Shown here: positions 9,439-16,773 of the stretch, one piece after another
Numbering within the stretch: the first letter of the stretch is position 1
Layout: every line of letters starts with the position of its first letter
Origin: JBAXHO01 sp037138855
GTDB taxonomy: Bacteria; Patescibacteriota; Dojkabacteria; B142; OLB20
Direction: 5' to 3'
NCBI GenBank assembly: GCA_037138855.1
Contig: JBAXHO010000026.1
Coordinates: 1 to 23,866, forward strand
DNA length: 23,866 nt
The notes under the pieces: generated by a model
Databases searched by the model: none
What the model was told of the DNA's origin: nothing
The model's input: only the letters and a program-made list of their open reading frames with translations
Made by a program: the position numbers and the translations under genes

Positions 9439-9447
9439 TGTTATAAT
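9439..9447 (+). promoter_or_regulatory. Extended -10 promoter element of proS
   Basis: TGT followed by a perfect TATAAT forms an extended -10. The nearest -35-like TTGATA is inside the heptad array with a 14-bp spacer, shorter than usual; an extended -10 can work with a poor -35. Transcription would start near 9454, giving a very short leader of about 14 bases before the ATG at 9468. Confidence 0.55.
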
Positions 9448-9467
9448 TTTCTTTTACCTTTTCAATC

Positions 9468-11189
9468 ATGCGCTACAGTCAACTCTATACCAAGACCAAC
9501 AAAGCTGCGAAAGAATTTGATTCTTTGAATGCTACGCTTTTAATCAAAGCTGGCTATATTCATCAATTAATGGCTGGAGTTTATACTTTTTTACCACTCG
9601 GTTTAAGAGTTTTAACTAAAATTGAAAATATCATTCGTGAAGAAATGGATCAAATTGGTACGGAAATTCTCATGCCAGCTTTATCTCCCAAGAAAAACTG
9701 GGAAATTACCGGACGAATCGAAACTGTCGATGTACTTTTCAAAGTAAGTGGTGCCAATCTACCTTCACAACAGAAAAACTCTGCCGAATATATTTTAAAT
9801 TGTACTCAGGAAGATATTGTCACTCCTGTCGCCCAACAATTCATTCAAAGCTATAAAGACTTACCAGCTGCGTTCTACCAGATCCAGAATAAATTCCGTA
9901 ATGAACCTCGTGCCAAATCAGGCCTGATGCGCGGTCGGGAATTCCGGATGAAGGATCTCTATAGTTTCCATGCCAGTGAAGCTGATTTACAAGATTACTA
10001 TCATAATAAAGCTAAGCCAGCTTATGTCAAAGTTTTCAAACGACTCGGATTAGGCAAAGATACTTTTATCACACTCGCCTCTGGCGGTGATTTTACCAAA
10101 GACTTTTCCCACGAATTTCAAACCCGCTGTGAAAGTGGTGAAGATTTAGTTTTCCATGATACTGTTAACGACATTTATTACAACCGGGAAGTGACTCCCA
10201 GCCAAGCTACTGATCCTGGATTGAATGATGAACCAATGCAGGAAATGAAAGAAATTCTTGGTGAAGGAATGATTGGAGTTGCTGATATTGCTCAGTATCT
10301 TAACATAACAAAAGAAAGAACCACGAAAACCTTGTTTTTTCATAATGAAAAAGGTGAATTTATCGTAGCTGCTGTACGTGGAGATTATGAAATTGATTTA
10401 GGTAAATTAAAAAAAATTACCAGTGCCAAAGAATTGGAATTAAGCACTGAAAGCGAGCTGTTAGACGTACTTCATACCAAACCAGGTTATGTGGGGATTG
10501 TAAATTTACCTGAAAATCTTACAGTGATAATTGACGAATCCTGTGATCACCGAAAAAATTTCGAATGCGGTGCCAATAAAATAAATTACCATTCCACTAA
10601 TGTAAACTGGGATAGAGATCTCCCAAAACCGGAAAAGTTTTATGACATAAAAGTAGCGAAAAAAGGCGATCTCCATCCTGATACCCATCAACCATATGAG
10701 GTTTTCAAAGCTTCGGAAGTGGGAAATATTTTTCCTTTAAATACTAAATATTCCAAAGCATTTGGCTTCGAATATACTGATGAAAAAGGCCAACGCCAGG
10801 ATGTCTATATGGGATCATATGGAATCGGTAGCTCTAGATTAATGGGTGTCTTAGTGGAAAAATTTCATGATGAAAATGGTATCATCTGGCCAGAAGCAGT
10901 AGCCCCTTTTCAAGTGCATCTAATTGGACTAAATCTAGATGACCCAGCCATCAAAGCCAAAATAGAAAGTATTTACCTGGAACTTACTACGAAAAATATC
11001 GAAGTATTATTTGATGATCGTGTCGATGCTTCTACTGGTAATAAATTAGCAGATGCCGATTTAATCGGTATTCCTTACCGGGTAATTATCTCACGAAAAA
11101 CCGGCGAACAGCTGGAAGTAAAACGACGAGATAGTAAAGAGATTAAAATGATGAGCAGTGAAGAGTTGATTAAAAAATTCCAGCCATAA
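9468..11189 (+). CDS. proS: Prolyl-tRNA synthetase (bacterial type with editing insertion)
   Basis: 573 residues, about the E. coli length, so full-size. This class II synthetase charges tRNA-Pro with proline in the cytoplasm. Visible parts: N-terminal catalytic core with HQLMAGVYTFLPLG (32-45); motif 2 around RNEPRAKSGLMRGREFRMKD (144-163); the YbaK-like INS editing domain (about 240-385, with TKTLFF, VRGDYEIDLGKLKK and an ECGANKINYH stretch), which in the family removes alanine from tRNA-Pro; motif 3 GSYGIGSSRLMG (449-460); and the C-terminal anticodon-binding domain (about 480-573, including DDRVDASTGNKLADADLIGIPYR). Flanked on both sides by copies of the 91-bp repeat. No Shine-Dalgarno sequence. 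Confidence 0.98.
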   Translation: MRYSQLYTKTNKAAKEFDSLNATLLIKAGYIHQLMAGVYTFLPLGLRVLTKIENIIREEMDQIGTEILMPALSPKKNWEITGRIETVDVLFKVSGANLPSQQKNSAEYILNCTQEDIVTPVAQQFIQSYKDLPAAFYQIQNKFRNEPRAKSGLMRGREFRMKDLYSFHASEADLQDYYHNKAKPAYVKVFKRLGLGKDTFITLASGGDFTKDFSHEFQTRCESGEDLVFHDTVNDIYYNREVTPSQATDPGLNDEPMQEMKEILGEGMIGVADIAQYLNITKERTTKTLFFHNEKGEFIVAAVRGDYEIDLGKLKKITSAKELELSTESELLDVLHTKPGYVGIVNLPENLTVIIDESCDHRKNFECGANKINYHSTNVNWDRDLPKPEKFYDIKVAKKGDLHPDTHQPYEVFKASEVGNIFPLNTKYSKAFGFEYTDEKGQRQDVYMGSYGIGSSRLMGVLVEKFHDENGIIWPEAVAPFQVHLIGLNLDDPAIKAKIESIYLELTTKNIEVLFDDRVDASTGNKLADADLIGIPYRVIISRKTGEQLEVKRRDSKEIKMMSSEELIKKFQP

Positions 11190-11212
11190 GCTGATAAAAG
11201 AAAAGAATTTAT

Positions 11213-11303
11213 GAATCTAGAGAATAGAATTGCGTCCTGAAACTAGTTCAGGAACAAAACTCGCATCTCCTTGTCTACTAGATACTAGCTACCAGATATT
11301 TTT
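11213..11303. repeat. 91-bp intergenic repeat element, copy B (with hairpin)
   Basis: Second copy of the element at 9297-9387. The 7-bp stem TCCTGAA/TTCAGGA (11239-11257) is fully kept while the loop differs (ACTAG against ACAAG). It ends in degraded heptads GATACTA, GCTACCA, GATATTT. It sits between the convergent ends of proS and the small gene at 11327-11707. Confidence 0.85.
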
Positions 11304-11326
11304 CTACTTGCTACTTTCTTTTAATT

Positions 11327-11707
11327 TCAATCTTTATATCCTACTGGTGCTTCCCATGGTTGCCGGTCGATATCTTCAGATTCATAAAATTCAATTGGAT
11401 GGGGTAAAGAAGCTCCAGGGATATCTACCTGTAAATCATTAATATTGATATGTTTATCTTTAGCATAATCCTGTAATGCCTGATCCAGATTGTCCACAAA
11501 TGCTATACCCGGCTTCAACGTTACCTCATACTTACCTGTTTCCTGATTTTTGGTAATTTGATATTTATCATATGATTTAACTTGTGGTGTAGTCACAAAA
11601 GAATAAATTAAAAAAAATGCTGCCAAAATAGCAATTACTAATCCCAAGTAAAAAGTCCGTGGAATTCTAGGCATTTGGAAATTTTTTAGATATGTTTTAA
11701 AAACCAT
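11327..11707 (-). CDS. Small single-pass membrane protein of unknown function
   Basis: 126 residues, not recognised. A basic N-terminus (about 1-18) is followed by one hydrophobic segment at about 20-40 (FYLGLVIAILAAFFLIYSFV). The remaining ~85 residues are polar, predicted outside the cell, and end in a proline-containing tail (PWEAPVGYKD). It begins 9 bp after the stop of the 1343-residue cell-wall hydrolase, so it is very likely in one operon with it and may anchor or regulate it. No Shine-Dalgarno sequence. Confidence 0.75.
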   Translation of the reverse strand: MVFKTYLKNFQMPRIPRTFYLGLVIAILAAFFLIYSFVTTPQVKSYDKYQITKNQETGKYEVTLKPGIAFVDNLDQALQDYAKDKHININDLQVDIPGASLPHPIEFYESEDIDRQPWEAPVGYKD

Positions 11708-11716
11708 AATAAAATT

Positions 11717-14700
11717 TTAATTACAATTTAATTTCATCGCTTTAGCTTCGTTAAAGTATCGTACAACACTATCGCAGTATCCACTACTACAATCTCCCTG
11801 ATATGGATATGCTGCTGCTTTAATTACATCATCTGTCCAGTTTTCCGGTTTGATATATTTACCATTATTTGCTCTTAACCCGGCAAAGTCAGAGAGCATT
11901 ACTGATGTAGCACATAGAGCATCACTGACCCGAGCACGGCTGAAGTCTGGATTTTTGGATAAAACAGCACCCTTTTCCCGATTTATTTTGGACTCTTGGG
12001 TTTGATTACGATACTCCTGAGTAATACCCAGATCACTAAGACATTTATTAATCAAAGCAGTTGCATCTGAAGGCATCGATGCTGGATAGCTATTTGCTAC
12101 AACAATATCAAAAGTTGTGACATTAAACTGCGTGACACCACGAACATCATGATCCGGGTCATAATTAGAATCAACTCCCAGAGCAAGATTATTGGGATTA
12201 CCATCACAAAGAGGATAACTAGTATTATACCAGCCAAATTCTGTATCAATCTTATTACCATCTTTATTTGGATCATCTTCAATTTTACCATTTTTATTTA
12301 AATCATAATCATAATGCGACATATTACATCTTAAACCTGATTCCTGCTTTGTTATGGCATATAATGCTTCCCAGGGAATCTTTGGACCATAATTATCACT
12401 ATTAATCGTATTCACGACTTTCGCCATCAGACATTGATAATTTTTCTCACTACCAGTAATAGGCGGTGTCGGTACTATCGATCCACCTCCAGGCGTAGGA
12501 GTCACATTGGGACCACCTGTGACCCCAGGAGTAGAAGTGACATTACCCGCGACTGGCGAACAAATAGGCAAATTAAATTTATTTCTCACTGTTCCTAAGA
12601 TACCTTGGTTGGAAGCATCTGCAGGCGGTGTAATGGCAACAGTAGCCTGTAAAGTCGAAATTTTATTCGGTTTAATATTCTTTCTCGAACGTAACACTAC
12701 ATCTGTCGGATCATCAGTACAATCCTTTTGATAAGCAGCATTAGCACAATGATTAATTTCAAAATGTAAATGGATTCCAGTGGAATTACCAGTTGTTCCC
12801 ATTTCACCAATTTTGGTACTTGCAAAAACTTGAGCATTGGCAGCTACAGCAATGGAAGCCAAATGTGCATAGCGGGTATAAAAAGTTTTCCCTTTGGAAT
12901 CAGTATGTTTAACAATTACCTGATTACCATAACCTGTATCACTTTTACTAATTTGAAAAACTACTCCAGATCCAGCAGCATAAACAGTTTGTTGAATTCC
13001 CATATCAATTCCATTATGAAAATATCCCAGATAAGCATAATAACAAGTATGTTCACCATTTGGTAAATCTGGTGGTGGTGAAGTTGTATTGGAGCATAAT
13101 CCTTGAGTGCCAAATGTTTGAATACATTTTTTAGCCAAGGCTGATCCATCATTGTATGTGGGACCGTAACACTGAGTGACCAAAACATTATTTAATGGTG
13201 AAACTAAATCCTTAAGATCGACACTGCCTCCACCACCGCCTCCTCCAGGTGAAGTCGGTTCGACAGATGTGGTCGGCGATATTGAACCTGTGGGAGTGGG
13301 CGTCGTACCAGTATTACCTCCGATCACACCCGCCATACCATTACCGCCTGGCGGGATACATTCCTCTAGACCTAAACCCATATCACCCAAAAAATTAGTC
13401 ATCGGATCCACAACTGAAGAATTAGTATAAATATAATCCTGATTTGGTTCATTGAGATCAATAGTTTTAGTATCTTTGGGAATTAAAATATATGCTAAAT
13501 TTTTATTAGTCAAAGCTTCACGCCAGTTATAATCACCAAGACCCAAAATAGTTGATGTAGCAGGTACACCAGTAATGGCAATACCACCATCGACGACAGA
13601 CTTAGCAGTATCTACTGCAAATAATTCATTCCAATTATAAGCGATCCGTTCATTACCACGAGGAATTTGACCAACAAAGGGAATAAAATAGGTAAGACAT
13701 ACTCTTTGCGCCCGATCATTATTCCGATTTTTGGCTAAATTAAAGCCACCAGAGTACATGGGATTGTATACAGTGGGATCAATCTGAACAAATTTCGCCA
13801 GATAATTTACCGGATTATCAATATTAAGATTCTTTATCTGATTAGCCTTGTCACTATTAAATCCTGTGGTATCTTGAGGATTAAATATATTATCTTGAGC
13901 TTCATTTACTTGCCTACCAAGAAATTCTTTTTCAAGATCAGTACGAAGATTTTCTGCATCATTTAACATCATATTTGGATCCTGCAAGTTATATACGCTG
14001 AAGCAAGTATTTAAACGTATTCCTACATCTTCGCGTACAACTCCTATTCCATCTGGATTCATAAAGCTATTTTCTTCCATTTGCACATTTACCAAATATT
14101 TATTTAAGCCCTTTACTGTTAAGTTATTCCAAACATTATCACGATTCCATTCCACTTTTGGATCACCTTTGATATCTGTAATATCCTGGCCAATATTGCG
14201 ACATTGTTTGTATAGTTCAATTACTTTATCACCGCAGGTAAAATCTTTATTACATAATGAAATGGGAATATTTTTCTGACAATCATAATCAGCAAAATTA
14301 TTTTTTAAAGGAGTTTGACGAATTCTCAAATCAATATTGGCTTCATCAAAAGTAAAATAACCATATCCTGTTACATTTAAAGTACATTGAGCTCCAGTAA
14401 TTTTACCTGTAGTATTACCTTTATCAATCAATTCTTTATCACAAAGATCATTTTTGGAAATCTCAAAATTTCCAGCATCAATTATCTGTTCACAAATTCC
14501 TTTTTGATCAGCATAGGTAAAATTGACTGCATCAGAAATGTTTACTTTACTAATCGGCGAATATTTCATATTGGTACACATCTTCTGCGTTAATGCTAAT
14601 TCATTTGTAGTTTGTGGATCCGTAGTAATAGTCCCTCTAGTAATAAATGCTTTTATTGCCAAAAACAAGGCTGAAAACCAATTATCATCCTGAGGATCTT

Positions 14701-15748
14701 TAGTATAACCAGTCGTATCAGTTTCTTTACCAACTAAATCAGGAGATAATATCGCCAGATGACTACCATCTTTACGATACCAGCTCCCGCTAGCCATAGC
14801 CCCACCAAGTAAAGGCACTTTTGCCTGAAATATGTGACTTTTATCATCAGTGAGCCAGACTGTACCAGGTGTGATATTGGTAAAATTAACTGTAAAATCA
14901 GGATTGGAAGTACTACTAGTAACTCCTGGACTTGGTGTCACTGGATTTGCTGATGATGGGCCACTAGATGAAATATTGAGAAAAGCATTTTTTACAACAC
15001 TATTTTTGTAATTATTTTCCGTTGTTTCTTTTTCTGAAGAAAAATAGCCTAATAATGGAAAATCTTTCACACAACCAGTCCAATTATAACCGGCAATATA
15101 ATTATCATTATTACTACATTGATAGTTTGGATTTTTATTATCGCTACATTTGATAAACTGTAAATTGGTTTCTACTTTGGTAGTATCTCCATCTTCCCAT
15201 TGCCCGGCTACCTGATTTTGGTTGGCATCAGTACCGTAAGTTTGCTCAATATTAGTAGCAGTAAAATCTACTGTACTTCGTTTTAACTGTGTGACTTCAC
15301 AAGAATAACCGTTTCGTTGAGGTAGGTCACTCATATATGTCATACCCTCAAGATCACCATCTTTTTTACTTGCAGAAATTGTCAGGGTTGGTTCAATAAC
15401 TGGAGTGGTAGGTAGTACCAAAGTCACGTTTGGAAGCAGTGTTGGTAAAAGTTTATTAATTAGTCCTGGATCGGTAGGTAATGGAGTTTCATCCACTACT
15501 TTTGCTAGATTGGAATTTAAATTATTCTGAGCCATTTGATCTAATTGTGAAAAAACTTCAGCTGGAGTTTCTGGATCAAGACTGGCTTGTGTCTCAGGAT
15601 TTTGAACTGTGGAACTTAAGTGAGTTCGTTCCTCAACAATTTGATAACTGGCAAAAGATACAGCCAATACCAATAAAAATAATACTGTAGGAAGTACAGT
15701 GCCAATTTTGGCCCTTATCAATTTTAAAGAATGGCTAAATTCATTCAT
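11717..15748 (-). CDS. Large secreted cell-wall hydrolase: M23 endopeptidase plus lytic-transglycosylase-like domain
   Basis: 1343 residues. Residues about 16-36 are an N-terminal membrane segment or uncleaved signal. The next ~800 residues are not recognised and contain many cysteines (for example SLCNKDFTCG and YKQCRN), fitting a disulfide-bonded extracytoplasmic protein. Pro/Thr/Gly-rich linkers lie near 250-275, 806-844 and 1070-1098. Between the last two is an M23/LytM metallopeptidase: His911 and Asp915 in HNGID, His962 in YAHL, and HLH at 993-995, i.e. the full zinc and catalytic set. The C-terminus (about 1100-1343) is lysozyme-like: ALYAITKQESG with likely catalytic Glu1136, a Ca-binding-like Asp/Asn-rich loop soon after, and RGVTQFN. 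The protein should cut both peptide and glycan parts of peptidoglycan. Target (own wall or a host or prey wall) is not shown by sequence. Confidence 0.9.
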   Translation of the reverse strand: MNEFSHSLKLIRAKIGTVLPTVLFLLVLAVSFASYQIVEERTHLSSTVQNPETQASLDPETPAEVFSQLDQMAQNNLNSNLAKVVDETPLPTDPGLINKLLPTLLPNVTLVLPTTPVIEPTLTISASKKDGDLEGMTYMSDLPQRNGYSCEVTQLKRSTVDFTATNIEQTYGTDANQNQVAGQWEDGDTTKVETNLQFIKCSDNKNPNYQCSNNDNYIAGYNWTGCVKDFPLLGYFSSEKETTENNYKNSVVKNAFLNISSSGPSSANPVTPSPGVTSSTSNPDFTVNFTNITPGTVWLTDDKSHIFQAKVPLLGGAMASGSWYRKDGSHLAILSPDLVGKETDTTGYTKDPQDDNWFSALFLAIKAFITRGTITTDPQTTNELALTQKMCTNMKYSPISKVNISDAVNFTYADQKGICEQIIDAGNFEISKNDLCDKELIDKGNTTGKITGAQCTLNVTGYGYFTFDEANIDLRIRQTPLKNNFADYDCQKNIPISLCNKDFTCGDKVIELYKQCRNIGQDITDIKGDPKVEWNRDNVWNNLTVKGLNKYLVNVQMEENSFMNPDGIGVVREDVGIRLNTCFSVYNLQDPNMMLNDAENLRTDLEKEFLGRQVNEAQDNIFNPQDTTGFNSDKANQIKNLNIDNPVNYLAKFVQIDPTVYNPMYSGGFNLAKNRNNDRAQRVCLTYFIPFVGQIPRGNERIAYNWNELFAVDTAKSVVDGGIAITGVPATSTILGLGDYNWREALTNKNLAYILIPKDTKTIDLNEPNQDYIYTNSSVVDPMTNFLGDMGLGLEECIPPGGNGMAGVIGGNTGTTPTPTGSISPTTSVEPTSPGGGGGGGSVDLKDLVSPLNNVLVTQCYGPTYNDGSALAKKCIQTFGTQGLCSNTTSPPPDLPNGEHTCYYAYLGYFHNGIDMGIQQTVYAAGSGVVFQISKSDTGYGNQVIVKHTDSKGKTFYTRYAHLASIAVAANAQVFASTKIGEMGTTGNSTGIHLHFEINHCANAAYQKDCTDDPTDVVLRSRKNIKPNKISTLQATVAITPPADASNQGILGTVRNKFNLPICSPVAGNVTSTPGVTGGPNVTPTPGGGSIVPTPPITGSEKNYQCLMAKVVNTINSDNYGPKIPWEALYAITKQESGLRCNMSHYDYDLNKNGKIEDDPNKDGNKIDTEFGWYNTSYPLCDGNPNNLALGVDSNYDPDHDVRGVTQFNVTTFDIVVANSYPASMPSDATALINKCLSDLGITQEYRNQTQESKINREKGAVLSKNPDFSRARVSDALCATSVMLSDFAGLRANNGKYIKPENWTDDVIKAAAYPYQGDCSSGYCDSVVRYFNEAKAMKLNCN

Positions 15749-15805
15749 ACCAATATTTTATAGAAGAATTATCAGCTTGTGAAGTATAAAAGAAGGGAAA
15801 ATAGT

Positions 15806-15832
15806 AGACTACCAACTACAGACTACTAATTT
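15806..15832 (+). repeat. Third-type heptad repeat (AGACTAC), about 3 units
   Basis: AGACTAC, CAACTAC, AGACTAC, then a degraded TAATTTG. These run in the same 7-bp register into the GATACTT array that starts at 15833 (A-x-A-C-T is shared when units are framed as ATACTTG), so it may be a diverged end of that array. Confidence 0.65.
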
Positions 15833-15939
15833 GATACTTGATACTTGATACATGATACTTGATACTTGATACTTATTTCATCTTCGTAATCATTAGAGAC
15901 GACGACGTCTCCCCTATATCGGAATAATTTATTTTTCAT
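15826..15939 (-). CDS. Possible 37-residue leader ORF (doubtful)
   Basis: An ATG at 15939 opens a 37-codon frame ending at TAG 15826, upstream of and in line with the large hydrolase gene. The sequence begins MKNKLFRYRGDVVV and then reads the heptad array as a 7-residue repeat (IKYQVS-C). A perfect AAGGAGG lies on the minus strand at 15961-15955, the only strong Shine-Dalgarno-like sequence before any start in the window, but 15 bases from the ATG, too far to be optimal. It may be chance in a T-rich region. Confidence 0.15.
   Translation of the reverse strand: MKNKLFRYRGDVVVSNDYEDEISIKYQVSCIKYQVSN
15833..15874 (+). repeat. Heptad tandem repeat array, GATACTT (6 units)
   Basis: Units GATACTT, GATACTT, GATACAT, GATACTT, GATACTT, GATACTT. 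It lies in the 266-bp region between the divergent hydrolase and pcm-like genes, 141 bp before the latter. Confidence 0.92.
15896..15911. other. Short perfect hairpin GAGACG-ACGA-CGTCTC
   Basis: A 6-bp perfect inverted repeat with a 4-base loop, GC-rich against an AT-rich background, in the divergent region between the hydrolase and pcm-like genes. It could be a regulator site; a terminator is unlikely because no T-run follows on either strand. Confidence 0.35.
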
Positions 15940-15959
15940 TTTTTTTATTTTTTTCCTCC

Positions 15960-15988
15960 TTGCGAAATATTTCAAAAGATCAGATAAT
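15960..15988 (+). promoter_or_regulatory. Possible promoter of the pcm-like gene
   Basis: TTGCGA (15960-15965), a 17-bp spacer, then GATAAT (15983-15988). Four of six and five of six bases match the sigma-70 consensus. Transcription would start near 15995, leaving about 20 bases before the ATG. Confidence 0.4.
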
Positions 15989-16014
15989 TTAACAATCATT
16001 ACTCATAGTTTATT

Positions 16015-16698
16015 ATGAAAAATCCTTTTAATATTGATGATTATGGTAGTTCCAATGAATTTCAATGGACACATGAATACTTAATCAAAATTTTAACTAC
16101 TGGCAAGAAACCAATTTTAACTAGCCTTTATCTGAAAAATGCTTTTCGAAATATTCGACGCGAAGATTTCATCCCTCAGGGTCACAAAGCCAAAGCTTAC
16201 CAGGATATGGATATCGATATTGGCCATGGAGAAACAATGGATAAACCAACTGTGATTGCACAAATGCTCGAATTACTTAAACCAAAAATCGGTGGTACCT
16301 TTCTCGATATTGGGACTGGATCTGGCTGGGTCACTGCACTACTTGCTTATGCAGCTGGTAAAGAAGGTAAGGTCTATAGTATTGAAAGATTACAATTGAT
16401 GGTCGATATTGCCAGGAGTAATCTCAAACAATATCCCAATATCACCAATGCAGTAATCCTTTTTGGCGATGGTAGTAAAGGGTTGGCTGCATATGCACCA
16501 TATAATGGAATTCATGTCTCAGCTGCTTTTGAGAAAATTCCTGAAATCCTGATTAATCAATTAAAAATTGGTGGAAAACTGGTCGCCCCTACTTTGGAAA
16601 ATGATATTCGTCTTATTGAACGGGAAAGTGAAAGTGCCTTTAAAGAAACAATCCATAAAGGATACTTTTTCAAAAGAATTTCTGAAGGAGTGGTTTGA
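16015..16698 (+). CDS. pcm: Protein-L-isoaspartate O-methyltransferase-like protein
   Basis: 227 residues, close to the usual length of the family, which methylates abnormal L-isoaspartyl residues with S-adenosylmethionine to start their repair. The SAM-binding motif I is FLDIGTGSGWVTALL (96-110), with IER (123-125) in the place of the usual acidic motif and GDGSKG (151-156) further on. The family end pattern INQLKIGGKLVAP (180-192) is clear. N-terminal family features (RREDFIP, 48-54, and the ET-x-x-x-P stretch at 73-78) are present. Oddity: the position that is normally Ser in the T-I-S-x-P motif appears to be Asp76 (TMDKP), which may change activity. The gene is followed after 75 bp by clpC, which has its own promoter overlapping the pcm stop. 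Confidence 0.88.
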   Translation: MKNPFNIDDYGSSNEFQWTHEYLIKILTTGKKPILTSLYLKNAFRNIRREDFIPQGHKAKAYQDMDIDIGHGETMDKPTVIAQMLELLKPKIGGTFLDIGTGSGWVTALLAYAAGKEGKVYSIERLQLMVDIARSNLKQYPNITNAVILFGDGSKGLAAYAPYNGIHVSAAFEKIPEILINQLKIGGKLVAPTLENDIRLIERESESAFKETIHKGYFFKRISEGVV

Positions 16699-16723
16699 AA
16701 CTTTTTATCATGCATGCTATACT
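16695..16723 (+). promoter_or_regulatory. clpC promoter (-35 TTGAAA, extended -10 TGC-TATACT)
   Basis: TTGAAA at 16695-16700, a 17-bp spacer, and TATACT at 16718-16723 preceded by TGC (extended -10). It is the best promoter match I see in the window. The -35 overlaps the stop codon of the pcm-like gene. Transcription would start near 16730, inside the inverted repeat that follows, so a bound repressor would block it. Confidence 0.8.
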
Positions 16724-16725
16724 AT

Positions 16726-16752
16726 TTAGCAGTCAGACATACCGACTGCTAA
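16726..16752. promoter_or_regulatory. CIRCE-like operator (HrcA site) of clpC
   Basis: TTAGCAGTC, 9 bases, GACTGCTAA: a perfect 9-bp inverted repeat with a 9-base spacer. The established CIRCE consensus bound by the heat-shock repressor HrcA is TTAGCACTC-N9-GAGTGCTAA, so 8 of 9 bases match in each arm and the one difference (C to G) is mirrored in the other arm. It covers the predicted transcription start of clpC. HrcA itself is not in the window. The hairpin is followed by an AT-rich stretch with six T, so weak termination after the pcm-like gene is an alternative or added role. Confidence 0.85.
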
Positions 16753-16773
16753 TAATTTTTTAATATAAAACCC

